From: Amycolatopsis alkalitolerans
GTDB taxonomy: Bacteria > Actinomycetota > Actinomycetes > Mycobacteriales > Pseudonocardiaceae
NCBI RefSeq assembly: GCF_006152065.1
Contig: NZ_VDFW01000016.1
Span: forward strand, 62,001 to 126,000
DNA: 64,000 nt
Reading direction: 5' to 3'
Position numbers and translations under genes: made by a program. Of this stretch, positions 43,416-52,323 are shown piece by piece; the stretch's first letter is position 1; each line of letters begins with the position of its first letter. Under the pieces are notes generated by a model. That model was given only the letters and a program-made list of their open reading frames with translations. It did not search any database and had not been told where the DNA came from.

Positions 43416-44702
43416 TCACGCCTGTTTCCGTCCTCGCCGCGCGAGCGCGTCGATCGTGACCGCGGCCAGCAGGACCAGGGCGGTGGCCGCGAACTTCGCG
43501 GGCGCGCTGTAACCCTGCAGCCCCATCCCGTTGTCGATGGCGGCGATGACGAGTCCACCGAGCACGGCGTGCAGCGTCTTGCCCCGCCCGCCGAACAGGC
43601 TCGTCCCGCCGATGACGGCGGCGGCCACCGCGTAGAGCACCATCGTGCCGCCGTCGAAGGCCGTGGACACCGAACGCAGCCGCGAGGCGTAGACGATGCC
43701 CGCGATCCCCGCGGTGAACGAAGCGAGGGTGAACGCCAGGGTGCGGATCCGCGCGAGGTTCACCCCGGCGCGGCGCGCGGCCTCCGCGCCGCCGCCGATC
43801 GCGTAGACGTACCGGCCGAACTTGGCCCGCTGCAACAGCAGGGTCCACGCCGCCAGCACCGCGAGCACGACCAGCAACACCCACGGCACCCCGCGGATCG
43901 CCACGAGCGTACCGCGGTCGGTGTTGCACACCCAGACGACGGCGACCGCCGCCGCGACCACCGCGCCGATCTTGAGCAGGCTCACGCTCGCGGGCGGCGC
44001 GACGAGACCGCTGCGGCGGCGCCGGGCGTCGCGGAACCACGTCCACACCCCGTACAGGCCCGCCAGCACCAGCAGCACGACCCAGCCGAGGACCGGGCTG
44101 AGGTTGCCGCTCGCGATGCTGTTGATGACCGGCTCGTTGATCGGCAGCGCGCCGCCGGTACCGAGCAGGAACAGCATCAACGCGAGCCAGCCCAGCTGCC
44201 CGCCCAGCGTCACGACGAACGAAGGCAGCCCGAGCCGGGTGATGATGGTGCCCTGCAGCAACCCGATGACCGAGCACGCCGCGAGCGCGATCAGGATCGC
44301 CGCCCACCACGACCAGCCGGTCGACTGCTTCACCAGTTCCGCCATGACTACCCCGCCGACCCCGGCGACGTAGCCGATGGACAGGTCGATCTCGCCGAGC
44401 AGCAGCACGAACACCTCGCCCATCGCCAGCAGCATGAAGAACGCGCCCTGGATGAGCAGGTTCACCAGGTTGCCCGGGGTGAGGAAGTTCTGGTTGAGCG
44501 ACTGGAACAGGATCGAGATCAGCAGCAGGCCGCCGACGACGGGCAGCACCCCGCTCTCGCCGCTGCGCATCCGGGCGAGCGTCGCGCGCACGTAGCCGCC
44601 GAACGAGTTCGCGGTGATCTCCGGGCTGACCGCGAGCTCCGCGTGCCGCGCGGCGCTCTCGCTCGCGGTGTCCTTGCGGCGTCGCGGCTCAGTGGTCGCC
44701 AT
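43416..44702 (-). CDS. Sugar ABC transporter permease (XylH/RbsC type)
   Basis: A 428-residue permease with about ten to twelve hydrophobic helices. The family signatures are GEIDLSIGYVAGVGGVVMAEL and ARRAGVNLARIRTLAF with GGTSLFGGRGKTL. It is the channel of a xylose/ribose-type importer. The start overlaps the ATPase gene by 14 bases. The long C-terminus (FAATALVLLAAVTIDALARR) is normal for XylH. Confidence 0.9.
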   Translation of the reverse strand: MATTEPRRRKDTASESAARHAELAVSPEITANSFGGYVRATLARMRSGESGVLPVVGGLLLISILFQSLNQNFLTPGNLVNLLIQGAFFMLLAMGEVFVLLLGEIDLSIGYVAGVGGVVMAELVKQSTGWSWWAAILIALAACSVIGLLQGTIITRLGLPSFVVTLGGQLGWLALMLFLLGTGGALPINEPVINSIASGNLSPVLGWVVLLVLAGLYGVWTWFRDARRRRSGLVAPPASVSLLKIGAVVAAAVAVVWVCNTDRGTLVAIRGVPWVLLVVLAVLAAWTLLLQRAKFGRYVYAIGGGAEAARRAGVNLARIRTLAFTLASFTAGIAGIVYASRLRSVSTAFDGGTMVLYAVAAAVIGGTSLFGGRGKTLHAVLGGLVIAAIDNGMGLQGYSAPAKFAATALVLLAAVTIDALARRGRKQA

Positions 44703-45507
44703 CGCGGCCTCCTTCGGACAGCCGGCTGCTGCGGCCGGTGGTCATGAGGTCGACGACGATCTCCCGGTTCAGCCGGCCGATCGGGTAGACACCGGCGAGC
44801 CGGCCCAGGTGCAGCACCGCGATCCGGTCGGCGACCCGGAACACGTCGTTCATGTTGTGCGAGATGATGAGCACGGCGAGGCCCCGCTCGGCCAGGCGCC
44901 GCACAAGCTGGAGCACCACCTCGGTCTGGGCCACGCCCAGCGCCGCGGTCGGCTCGTCCATGATCACCAGCTTGGAGTTCCACAGCACGGACTTGGCGAT
45001 CGCGACGGACTGGCGCTGCCCGCCGGACAGCGAGGCCACCGGCTGGCGGATCGAGCGCACGCTCGTCACGGCGAGGCTGCGCAGGGTCGCGCCGGCGTCG
45101 ATCTCCATGCTCTCCTCGTCGAGCAGCCCGCGGCGCGTCTTTTCCCGGCCCAGGAACATGTTCTGGACGATGTCGAGGTTGTCGCACAGCGCCAGGTCCT
45201 GGTACACGGTTTCGATGCCCAGCCGCGCCGCGTCCCGCGGGCCGTGCAGGTGCACGGGTTCGCCTTCCCAGTACAGCTGCCCGCCGTCCGGGGCGTGGAT
45301 ACCCGCGATGCACTTGATGAGCACCGACTTGCCGGCACCGTTGTCCCCGGCCAGCGCGGTCACCTGACCGGCCGGTACATCGAGGTCCACATTGGACAGG
45401 GCCTGGACGGGCCCGAAGTTCTTGCTGACGCCCCGCAGCCGCAGCAGCGGGACATCCTCCTGCTCCGGCGCGGGCGAGTGCGCCGGGGAAACCGAAGATG
45501 TCGTCAT
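44689..45507 (-). CDS. Sugar ABC transporter ATP-binding protein (XylG half-size type)
   Basis: A 272-residue single-domain ATPase: Walker A ALAGDNGAGKSVLIK, signature LSGGQRQSVAIAKSV, Walker B KLVIMDEPTAALG, H-loop ISHNM. RbsA/XylG proteins usually have two ATPase modules. This is the one-module form common in actinobacteria. ATG 45507. Lies between the binding-protein and permease genes. Confidence 0.9.
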   Translation of the reverse strand: MTTSSVSPAHSPAPEQEDVPLLRLRGVSKNFGPVQALSNVDLDVPAGQVTALAGDNGAGKSVLIKCIAGIHAPDGGQLYWEGEPVHLHGPRDAARLGIETVYQDLALCDNLDIVQNMFLGREKTRRGLLDEESMEIDAGATLRSLAVTSVRSIRQPVASLSGGQRQSVAIAKSVLWNSKLVIMDEPTAALGVAQTEVVLQLVRRLAERGLAVLIISHNMNDVFRVADRIAVLHLGRLAGVYPIGRLNREIVVDLMTTGRSSRLSEGGRDGDH

Positions 45508-45563
45508 GAGGCACTCCCCGGGTCTGGGGTGCCGGGCGGGGATCGCCCGCCCGGCACCGGTGA

Positions 45564-46772
45564 CTACTTGATCCCGGCCTGCGTGCACGCGTCCGCGAGC
45601 GCGGTGATGCACAGGTCGGACACCTTCACCGCGGCGTCCTTCACCACCGTGTCGGCCATGTTCTTCGGGGTGACCCAGGTCGGGGTCAGCAGGCTCGAGG
45701 GCACGTCGGAGCCGGCCGTGTCGTCATGGGTCTTGCCGTTCACCAGCCCGGCCGGCACCTGCTGCCCGGCCCGCAGGTACAGCGCCACCGCCGCGGCGGC
45801 CTGCGCCTCGAGGTAGATCGGCTTGTAGACGGTGCCGCACTGGTAGCCCTTGAGCACGTTCTGCAGGCCCGAAAGCGAGGCGTCCTGACCGGTGGTCGGG
45901 ATCGTCTTCGGCGGGACCTGGCGGCTCTGCAGGTAGGAGATCACCGCGTTGGCGTTGTCGTCGTTGGGCGTCACCACGGTGTTGATGTCCGGATGCGCGG
46001 TGTACTGCTGCGCGAACGTGGTCTGGGCCACCGACGGCGTCCACGTGCCGGCCGGCTCACCGGCCTTCGTGTAGGTGCCGTTGTCGAAGTACTGCTTCAG
46101 CACGCCGTTGTAGCCCTGGGCGAACAGCTTCGCGTTGTTGTCCGTCGGATCACCGTCCATCACCAGCACGTTCGGCTTGGTGATGTTCCAGTCGGTGACG
46201 CACTGGACCGCGCCCTGCCCGATCAGCTGGCCCACCTTGACGTTGTCGAAGCTGACGTAGATGCGATCGGCGGAACCGCCCTGCACCAGGCGGTCGTAGT
46301 CGATGACCTTGACCCCGTGCGCCGCGGCGTTCGCCTCGATCGCCGCGCCCGACCCGGAGTCGAGCGCGTCCACGAGCAGCACCGAGGCGCCGGCGGTGAT
46401 ATCCGCCTCGGCCTGGGTCTGCATCGTCGCGGCGCTGCCCTGCGCGTTGTCGATCTTGAACTGGTCGGCGCTCAGCCCGGCCGCCTCGAACGCGCGCTTG
46501 AGGTAGGGGGCGTCGAAGGTCACGTACCTGGCCGAGGTCGTGGTGTCCGGGAGCAACACCCCGATCAGGCCTTTGCCTTGCCCGGCAAGGGATTTCAGCT
46601 GAGCCATCGCGGAGAAGTCGTTCGTGAACGACGTCACCGACAGCTGCGGCGCGGGCGGGGCCGAACCGGTCGGCGCCGAACCCGAACCGCCGGAACCGCC
46701 ACATGCGGCGACGACCGGCACGGCCAGCGCCGCGGCGCACAACGCGGTGAGACTTCTCGTGGGAAACTTCAT
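45564..46772 (-). CDS. Sugar-binding lipoprotein (XylF/RbsB type)
   Basis: A 402-residue periplasmic-binding-fold lipoprotein. The signal peptide ends in the lipobox VAAC. The mature protein has the family core GLIGVLLPDTTTSARYVTFD, ASVLLVDALDSGSG and VVTPNDDNANAVISYLQSR, typical of xylose-binding proteins. First gene of a three-gene importer operon. The sugar is inferred from family only. Confidence 0.9.
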   Translation of the reverse strand: MKFPTRSLTALCAAALAVPVVAACGGSGGSGSAPTGSAPPAPQLSVTSFTNDFSAMAQLKSLAGQGKGLIGVLLPDTTTSARYVTFDAPYLKRAFEAAGLSADQFKIDNAQGSAATMQTQAEADITAGASVLLVDALDSGSGAAIEANAAAHGVKVIDYDRLVQGGSADRIYVSFDNVKVGQLIGQGAVQCVTDWNITKPNVLVMDGDPTDNNAKLFAQGYNGVLKQYFDNGTYTKAGEPAGTWTPSVAQTTFAQQYTAHPDINTVVTPNDDNANAVISYLQSRQVPPKTIPTTGQDASLSGLQNVLKGYQCGTVYKPIYLEAQAAAAVALYLRAGQQVPAGLVNGKTHDDTAGSDVPSSLLTPTWVTPKNMADTVVKDAAVKVSDLCITALADACTQAGIK

Positions 46773-46840
46773 CGGTCCACTCCTGTTTGCCGGAAAAAGC
46801 CTGGGTCCGCAGCGTGCGTTGCTCCCGGCGCCGCCGCGAA

Positions 46841-46854
46841 GGGCCGAAAGTCCC
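46841..46854. promoter_or_regulatory. DevR/DosR-like box upstream of alpha/beta hydrolase
   Basis: GGGCCGAAAGTCCC matches the mycobacterial DosR core GGGACTWWAGTCCC at 12 of 14 positions. It is 60-73 bases before ATG 46914, or 42-55 before the alternative ATG 46896. Confidence 0.5.
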
Positions 46855-46913
46855 CGGACCGCCGGGACTACCCGCCCTGTCCCGGGCGATCGCGGATGCG
46901 GACCCTGCAGATC

Positions 46914-47741
46914 ATGGACAGGCTGAGCTGGCACTGGATCGCCGTCGACGGGCGTACCGCGCACTACGGCACCGGAGGTGACGGGCGGCCGCTGCTTTTC
47001 CTGCACGGCTGGGGGCTCACGGATCGCACGTATGCCGCGTCGCTGCACCACCTCGTCTCGGCCGGGCTGCGGGTCTACGCCCCGGCACTGCCCGGATTCG
47101 GTGGTACCGCCGACCTTCCGGCCGACCGCCGGAACCTGCGGGGTTACGGCGACTGGGTCGCGGCCTTCGCCGAGGCTGCCGGGATCGCCGGACCCGTGAC
47201 GCTGGTGGGGCATTCCTTCGGCGGCGGGGTCGCGATCCGGGTGGCACACGATCATCCCGATCTGGTGGCCCGGCTGGTCCTGGTCAACTCGATCGGCGGG
47301 TCCTCGTGGTCGAACGGCCGCGGCGTGCTCCGGGCGATCGCCGAGCGTCCGCTGTGGGACTGGGGCCTGCACCTGCAGGCGGATCTGCGGCCCACCCGCG
47401 AAATCGCCCGCGTGCTACCGGTGATCCTGCGCGACGCGATCCCCAACGTGCTGCTTTCGCCCGCCGCCGTCTGGCGTGTCGCGCACCTCGCCCGCACCGC
47501 GGATCTCACCCCGGAACTGGCCGAACTGAAGGCCCGGCGGCTGCCCGTGGTCATCGTGTGGAGCAAGGACGACAGCGTGATCGGGGAAGCCGCCCTGCTT
47601 TCCCTGCGCACCGGCCTCGGCGAGCCGGAGGTGGTGACGGTGCCGGGGCGGCACGCGTGGCTGCTCGCCGATCCGCGCCGGTTCGGCGAGGTGATCACGA
47701 ACATCATCGGGCTGGCCGAGGACACCGAAGGTGTGGCCTGA
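46914..47741 (+). CDS. Alpha/beta-hydrolase
   Basis: A 275-residue hydrolase: oxyanion strand LLFLHGWGLTDRTY, nucleophile elbow VGHSFGGGVA (Ser), acid in VWSKDDSVIG and His in VPGRHAWLLADP. It resembles C-C bond hydrolases and esterases of meta-cleavage type. An in-frame ATG at 46896 is an alternative start; neither has a strong Shine-Dalgarno. The preceding palindrome suggests oxygen- or stress-linked control. Confidence 0.85.
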   Translation: MDRLSWHWIAVDGRTAHYGTGGDGRPLLFLHGWGLTDRTYAASLHHLVSAGLRVYAPALPGFGGTADLPADRRNLRGYGDWVAAFAEAAGIAGPVTLVGHSFGGGVAIRVAHDHPDLVARLVLVNSIGGSSWSNGRGVLRAIAERPLWDWGLHLQADLRPTREIARVLPVILRDAIPNVLLSPAAVWRVAHLARTADLTPELAELKARRLPVVIVWSKDDSVIGEAALLSLRTGLGEPEVVTVPGRHAWLLADPRRFGEVITNIIGLAEDTEGVA

Positions 47742-47760
47742 CCGGTCCACTATGGATGGC

Positions 47761-48030
47761 TCAGACGCGCGCCTTCCCGCGCGTGATCGCGGTCTGGACC
47801 GAGGCGAACCGGGCGCGGGCACGCTCGTCCGCGGCCTCCTGGTCCTCTTGGGACACGACGATCGCGTCGGAACCGGGGAACGCCAGCACTGTCCGCCCGG
47901 TCGCGAGCCAGCGCACCACATACGGCGGCGAGCCGTCCGGCGAGTGCACCTCGAGGATCAGGCCCCGCTGGTCGGGCTGGCCGATCGTCGGGCTCTTCAC
48001 GACGAGCCAGTCACCCACTTTCGCCTTCAT
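47761..48030 (-). CDS. DUF1918 protein
   Basis: An 89-residue DUF1918 protein, beginning [23 protein letters not shown] with the SH3-like barrel continuing [21 protein letters not shown]. These small actinobacterial proteins have no known activity and often belong to stress or dormancy regulons. The ATG overlaps the slipin stop (ATGA), so it is translationally coupled to slipin. Confidence 0.88.
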   Translation of the reverse strand: MKAKVGDWLVVKSPTIGQPDQRGLILEVHSPDGSPPYVVRWLATGRTVLAFPGSDAIVVSQEDQEAADERARARFASVQTAITRGKARV

Positions 48031-48782
48031 CGTGCGCTCCTTTCCCGCGCCTCCGGCACGAACGCCCCCGCTTCGGAGCCGACAAAGGAGTTCAGCGTGC
48101 GGAAGCTGTCCATCAGCTGCGCCGGGAACACGATGGTGGAGTTGCGCTCGATCGCGATCTCCGAGAGCACTTGGAGGTTCCGCAGCTGCAACGCGACGGG
48201 ATGCTTCGCGATGACGTCGGCGGCCTCGGCGAGCTTGTCGGCCGAGAGCGCCTCACCCTCCGCGGCGATGATCTTGCCGCGCTTCTCGCGCTCGGCCTCG
48301 GCCTCGCGCGCCATCGCCCGCTGCATCGGCTGCGGCAGCTCGATGTCCTTCAGCTCGACCAGCTCGACCAGGACACCCCACCGCTCGGTCGTGGCGTCCA
48401 GGATGGTCTTGATCGCCTCGTTGAGCTTCTCCGTCTCCGACAGCACGTGGTCGAGGTTCGACCGGCCGACCACGTTGCGGACCGTGGTCTGGGCGATCTG
48501 GCTCATCGCCGCCTGCACGTTCTCGATCGCCACGATCGAGCGAACCGGGTCCACCCGGCGGAAGTAGGCGACCGCGGCCACCCCGATCGACACGTTGTCC
48601 CTGGTGATCACCTGCTGCGAGGGGACCGGCATGGTCACCGTCCGCAGGCTCACCTTCCGCATCCGGTCGACCAGCGGGATCATGAACCGGATCCCCGGCT
48701 CCCGCACCGGGCGGATCCGGCCGAACCGGAACACCACACCCCGCTCGTACTGACGCACGATCGCGACACCCAGACTGCTCAT
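48027..48782 (-). CDS. Slipin (SPFH/band-7) protein lacking an N-terminal membrane hairpin
   Basis: A 251-residue SPFH protein starting almost directly with the band-7 domain ([16 protein letters not shown], then [18 protein letters not shown] and [15 protein letters not shown]). A flotillin-like helix follows ([21 protein letters not shown]). Typical slipins have about 25-30 hydrophobic residues before IVRQYERG; here only MSSLGVA precedes, and no in-frame hydrophobic segment lies upstream. It may associate peripherally with membranes. A DevR-like box lies 73 bases upstream. Confidence 0.88.
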   Translation of the reverse strand: MSSLGVAIVRQYERGVVFRFGRIRPVREPGIRFMIPLVDRMRKVSLRTVTMPVPSQQVITRDNVSIGVAAVAYFRRVDPVRSIVAIENVQAAMSQIAQTTVRNVVGRSNLDHVLSETEKLNEAIKTILDATTERWGVLVELVELKDIELPQPMQRAMAREAEAEREKRGKIIAAEGEALSADKLAEAADVIAKHPVALQLRNLQVLSEIAIERNSTIVFPAQLMDSFRTLNSFVGSEAGAFVPEARERSAR

Positions 48783-48854
48783 GGCCGCCTCCTTCGGATC
48801 CGATGCTGGGCCGCGGGCGCGCGGCCCGGACAGGGAACGACGCACCGGAGGCCA

Positions 48855-48868
48855 GGGACCTTGGACCC
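48855..48868. promoter_or_regulatory. DevR/DosR-like box between slipin and split-barrel genes
   Basis: GGGACCTTGGACCC, flanked by A and T to give a 16-base near-palindrome, matches the DosR core at 11 of 14 positions. It sits in the divergent promoter, 73 bases from the slipin ATG and 37 from the plus-strand GTG. Confidence 0.5.
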
Positions 48869-48904
48869 TGCCGCGACGGGGCGCGCGCACCACAGAATCG
48901 CCGC

Positions 48905-49303
48905 GTGCGTGCGACCACCCTTTCCCACACCGAATGCGTCCGGCTCGCGCGGTCGCCCGACCGCTACCGGCCCGCGCTCGCGTCGTTCGACGGCGCGGAG
49001 CCGATCCCATTGCTCTGCCTCGTGCTCGGCGACGGCGATCTGCTCGTCCCGGCCGGGCAGGACCCGTCGCTCGTGCGCATGGCGGCGGGCCGGACGGTGT
49101 CGGTGACGGTGGCCGACCGGGACACCGGTGGCGGCTGGGTCGTCACGGGGGTCGGCCTCGCCCGGCCCCTCACTCCGGCCGACCGCGCGGGGTTACCGGT
49201 CACGGAAGACTTCGGCACCGGCATCCGGATCGCGATGGCCCGGATGACCGGGCGCAGCACCGCACCGGAGCCGGAGGTTCCCCGGCCCCGCCTGCCGGAC
49301 TGA
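48905..49303 (+). CDS. Split beta-barrel (PNPOx-like) protein
   Basis: 132 residues beginning [20 protein letters not shown]. The middle ([26 protein letters not shown], then [18 protein letters not shown]) resembles the flavin-binding split barrel of pyridoxamine-phosphate-oxidase-like proteins. Such proteins are frequent in actinobacterial dormancy regulons. GTG at 48905 is chosen because the homologous part starts there. It ends one base before the convergent membrane-protein gene ends. Family assignment moderate. Confidence 0.6.
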   Translation: MRATTLSHTECVRLARSPDRYRPALASFDGAEPIPLLCLVLGDGDLLVPAGQDPSLVRMAAGRTVSVTVADRDTGGGWVVTGVGLARPLTPADRAGLPVTEDFGTGIRIAMARMTGRSTAPEPEVPRPRLPD

Positions 49304-50371
49304 TCACGTCCTGGTGTGCTTCCTCGCCGTGACGCCGAAAACCACCCACCCGATCGCGGCGAGCCCCACCCAGTTGATGGCCCGGTAGAGCACCACCACG
49401 ACCGCCGCCGAAGCCGCGGCCATCCCGCCGGCGGTCAGCGACGCGAGCAGGCCCGCCTCCGCGGGCCCGGCGCCGGCCGGGGTCAGCTGCAGCCCGATAC
49501 TCCCCTGCACCGCGAGGTACCCGAGCGCGACCGACGACCAGGGCACGGGCTCACCGATCGCAGCGACGCAGCTGGCGAGCGCCACATAGTCCGCCGCCCA
49601 GCTGAGCAGGGCGACCAGGACGCACCAGGTCCAGTCCCGCGCCGGCATCCGGAACGCGGCGATGCGCTCGGTCACGATGTCGACCGGGTTCGGCTTCTCT
49701 CGCACCCACCGCTCATCCCGCACGACGGGCAGGTGGCGAGCCGTGGCCACGATCTTGTGCGCCACCCACCGCACTGACCGCGGGCGCCGGACGACCCACC
49801 ACGCGACGGCGACCGCCACCAGCAGCGCGCAGCACAGCGCCAAGGCCGCGAGCCAGGTCACGAGCCCGTTGGCCGAGAAGACGAGCGGGGCCGGGATCAG
49901 CAGTACCACCGCGGAAAGCAACGCGGCCACCACCGCGGACCACAGCGACAGAGCGGTGTCGGCGCCCCTGGAGCGCAGTGCCGCGACGGTGTAGGCCGTA
50001 CCGGCGGCGGCGCCCGCGGAGGGCAGGGTCTCGGCGAACGCGTCGGCGATGAAGTTGACCGTCTGCACGGTCCGGACGCGCATCCGCGCCCCGCCGGACC
50101 GCAGCAGGCGCCGGTGCAGTTCGCCGTATGCGAACAAGGACCCGACGGAGAGCGCGACGATAGCGATCAGCCAATTCCAGTGCAGCGCGGCAAGTCGGGC
50201 ACCGAGGTCGTCGACCGCCGCGAGCGTCGGCGCCAGCTGCCAGGCGGCGACTCCGATACCGGCGGCGGCCAGCACCCAGTCGAACACCAGCCGCCACGTC
50301 GGGCGGCGCCCGGCGCGCATCACCTCGCGCAGGGCGACGCGCGAGATCGATTCATGCCGGGGCGAGATCAC
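49304..50371 (-). CDS. Lysylphosphatidylglycerol synthase/flippase-type (UPF0104) membrane protein
   Basis: A 355-residue protein with about eight membrane helices of the LPG_synthase_TM family, without the cytosolic aminoacyl-transferase domain. Signature segments are VNFIADAFAETLPSAGAAAGTAY, YLAVQGSIGLQLTPAGAGPAEAGL and VLYRAINWVGLAAIGW. It probably flips a lipid. GTG at 50371 overlaps the stop of the preceding small gene (GTGA); ATG 50320 is possible. Confidence 0.83.
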   Translation of the reverse strand: MISPRHESISRVALREVMRAGRRPTWRLVFDWVLAAAGIGVAAWQLAPTLAAVDDLGARLAALHWNWLIAIVALSVGSLFAYGELHRRLLRSGGARMRVRTVQTVNFIADAFAETLPSAGAAAGTAYTVAALRSRGADTALSLWSAVVAALLSAVVLLIPAPLVFSANGLVTWLAALALCCALLVAVAVAWWVVRRPRSVRWVAHKIVATARHLPVVRDERWVREKPNPVDIVTERIAAFRMPARDWTWCVLVALLSWAADYVALASCVAAIGEPVPWSSVALGYLAVQGSIGLQLTPAGAGPAEAGLLASLTAGGMAAASAAVVVVLYRAINWVGLAAIGWVVFGVTARKHTRT

Positions 50372-50619
50372 CAGACCTTGCCCGACAACGTGACTCCGGC
50401 GGCGAGGCGCTCGGCACGGGCACTCGCGCTGTCCCCCGGCGCGAGATCGAACTCGCGAATGAGCCCGAGCAGCGCTTCGCCGAGCCGGACGACCGCCACC
50501 TCCACCCGGCGGCGGTCCATCGGCGCCGCGTCCGGCCGCAGTGCCGCCACGACCGCCGCGGCCAGCTCGTCGGCCGCGCTGACCGCGCTGTCCCTGGTTG
50601 GTGGTGATCCGCCCGCCAT
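50368..50619 (-). CDS. Small helical conserved hypothetical protein
   Basis: An 83-residue, mostly helical acidic/basic protein (SAADELAAAVVAALRPD, VEVAVVRLGEALLGLIREFDL). I recognise no family. It is coupled to the LPG-flippase-like gene by GTGA and faces carbamate kinase across a gap containing a DevR-like palindrome. Confidence 0.6.
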   Translation of the reverse strand: MAGGSPPTRDSAVSAADELAAAVVAALRPDAAPMDRRRVEVAVVRLGEALLGLIREFDLAPGDSASARAERLAAGVTLSGKVW

Positions 50620-50698
50620 GGCACCCTCCTGCGCTCGTTCCTGCCACGATCGCGCGCCGGTGGTCCCCGGGTGCAGGGCAGCGGGTCCCTTCTGAGGT

Positions 50699-50712
50699 GG
50701 GTCTTTGGACCC
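50699..50712. promoter_or_regulatory. DevR/DosR-like box upstream of carbamate kinase
   Basis: GGGTCTTTGGACCC has perfect 5-bp arms (GGGTC/GACCC) and matches the DosR core at 11 of 14 positions. It ends 26 bases before the carbamate kinase ATG and is 80 bases upstream of the divergent small gene. Confidence 0.5.
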
Positions 50713-50737
50713 CTCCGGCGGTGGCTACCCTCGCGGC

Positions 50738-51628
50738 ATGAGGATCGTCGCCGCGCTGGGCGGGAACGCGCTGCTCGAGCGCGGTGAGGCGCCCGGGCCG
50801 CGGATCCAGGAGAAGCACGTGCTCGCCGCGGCCGGAGCGCTCGCGCCGCTCGCCCGCGAGCACGAGCTCGTCGTCACGCACGGAAACGGCCCGCAGATCG
50901 GCCTGCTCGCGATGGAGCTGGGCGACCCGTTCGACGTGCTCGGCGCGCAGACCCAGGGCATGATCGGCTACTGGCTCGTCCAGGCGTTGCACAACCTGGC
51001 CGGGCTGGACGCGGTGTGCGTGCTGACCCGGACCCTCGTGCACGCGGACGATCCCGCGTTCGCGGCCCCGTCGAAGTTCGTCGGCCCGGTCTACGACGAG
51101 GAGACGGCCCGGCGGCTCGCCGCGCGGCGGAGCTGGGCGATCCGCCCGGACGGCGGGGCCTGGCGCCGGGTGGTGCCCTCCCCCGAACCGGCCGGGATCG
51201 TCGAGCTGCCGCATCTGCGGCGGGCCGTCGAAAGCGGTGCGACGGTCGTGTGCGCCGGGGGCGGCGGCATCCCCGTCCGGGCCGCCGAGGACGGCCTCAC
51301 CGGGGTGGAGGCCGTGGTGGACAAGGACCTCACCGCCGCCCTCCTCGCCCGCGAACTCGCCGCGGACGTCTTGCTGCTGCTCACCGACGTCGACGCGGTG
51401 CAGGACGGTTTCGGCACTCCCGGCGCCCGCCCCATCCGGCACGCGACGCCCGGCGAGCTTCGCACCCGCTCGTTCCCCGACGGCTCGATGGGCCCGAAGG
51501 TCACCGCCGCGTGCCGGTTCGCCGAGGGTGGGGAGCGGTTCGCCGCGATCGGCCGCCTCACCGACGCCGCGGCGCTGGCGGCGGGCAGCCGCGGCACGAT
51601 CGTCAGCGCTCGGCCGCGACCTCGATGA
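50738..51628 (+). CDS. arcC: Carbamate kinase
   Basis: A 296-residue amino-acid-kinase-fold enzyme making ATP from carbamoyl phosphate. Motifs: IVAALGGNALLERGE, VVTHGNGPQIGLLAME, KFVGPVYDEETA, VVCAGGGGIPV, VVDKDLTAALLA, TDVDAV and GSMGPKVTAACRF. No arginine deiminase or ornithine transcarbamylase gene is nearby, so it may serve fermentation or maintenance ATP under low oxygen. Overlaps the convergent small gene by 26 bases. Confidence 0.92.
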   Translation: MRIVAALGGNALLERGEAPGPRIQEKHVLAAAGALAPLAREHELVVTHGNGPQIGLLAMELGDPFDVLGAQTQGMIGYWLVQALHNLAGLDAVCVLTRTLVHADDPAFAAPSKFVGPVYDEETARRLAARRSWAIRPDGGAWRRVVPSPEPAGIVELPHLRRAVESGATVVCAGGGGIPVRAAEDGLTGVEAVVDKDLTAALLARELAADVLLLLTDVDAVQDGFGTPGARPIRHATPGELRTRSFPDGSMGPKVTAACRFAEGGERFAAIGRLTDAAALAAGSRGTIVSARPRPR

Positions 51629-51815
51629 TGCTCTCCTTGCGGACCAGCCGGGGCTCGACGTCCGCCGAGGCGCCGTCGGGCTGGACGGGGACCCACACGG
51701 CCATCGTGTACTGGTCGAAGATGGGCCGGCCGGCCACGGTGCCCCGCAGGCACTCGCTACGGACCGTGTACGTGACGCGCGTGCCCGTGCTCAGCGGTGA
51801 GCTCTGCTCGTCCAC
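51603..51815 (-). CDS. Small conserved hypothetical protein
   Basis: A 70-residue protein (GTRVTYTVRSECLRGTVAGRPIFDQYTMAVWVPVQPDG) with a likely small beta-barrel. No family recognised. GTG start. It converges on and overlaps the carbamate kinase end. Codon use and composition look coding. Confidence 0.55.
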   Translation of the reverse strand: MDEQSSPLSTGTRVTYTVRSECLRGTVAGRPIFDQYTMAVWVPVQPDGASADVEPRLVRKESIIEVAAER

Positions 51816-52323
51816 CTGGCCCCCTCGACTGGTACGACTGCCCCGTGCTCAGCACTTGAACGTAGCCCAGCGGGGCGCCCGAACCCATCCCGTAGCTGGG
51901 TGAATTCATCCGGTTTCGCCACCCGGCCGGGCACGGCGGCGCTCCGTGGCCGCGAACGTCCCGGCCCGGCGCGCCGGCATTCGGACAGCTGGACCAGACC
52001 ACGAGGAACAGCGCGTCACGCAATCGACTCGCTTACCGCCGAACTATCCATAATAGACACCTCGCCCGCCGCGCCCGTCTACATTACACAGAGCTTGCTC
52101 TGGTCCTAAATAGACAAACGGCGCTGGTGGCACAGGAAAGGCTGCGGCATAAGGAAAATGTGACCGAGATCTCCGGCGATCTCGCAGCGTCACCGCATGC
52201 GGTGCGTGACCACTCTCTCAGCGTAATGCCGTCTCCTCGATCTTGCGTTACGTTGATTGACGGTCTGCCAACGACTTCCCGAAGGTGAACCGTTCCCGCC
52301 TTCGCACGACCGCCGGAGCAACT
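51816..52323. other. Gene-free AT-richer promoter region of the prenyl-indole pair
   Basis: About 500 bases with no convincing gene, clearly richer in A/T than its surroundings (for example around 52041-52055 and 52107-52115). It contains a 7-bp stem (CGAGATC/GATCTCG, 52165-52184) and a perfect 14-base palindrome (52191-52204). Short frames in it lack coding character. Confidence 0.6.
52191..52204. promoter_or_regulatory. Perfect palindrome CACCGCATGCGGTG
   Basis: A 14-base perfect palindrome flanked by GT on the left and CGTGAC on the right, 120 bases upstream of the prenyltransferase GTG. Candidate operator for the two-gene cassette; no regulator gene is adjacent. Confidence 0.5.

Noticed and set aside
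51900-52109. 69-codon open frame in the region before the prenyltransferase
   Set aside because: No Shine-Dalgarno, no family resemblance, Arg/Pro-rich start and AT-rich end; it looks like chance in a promoter region.
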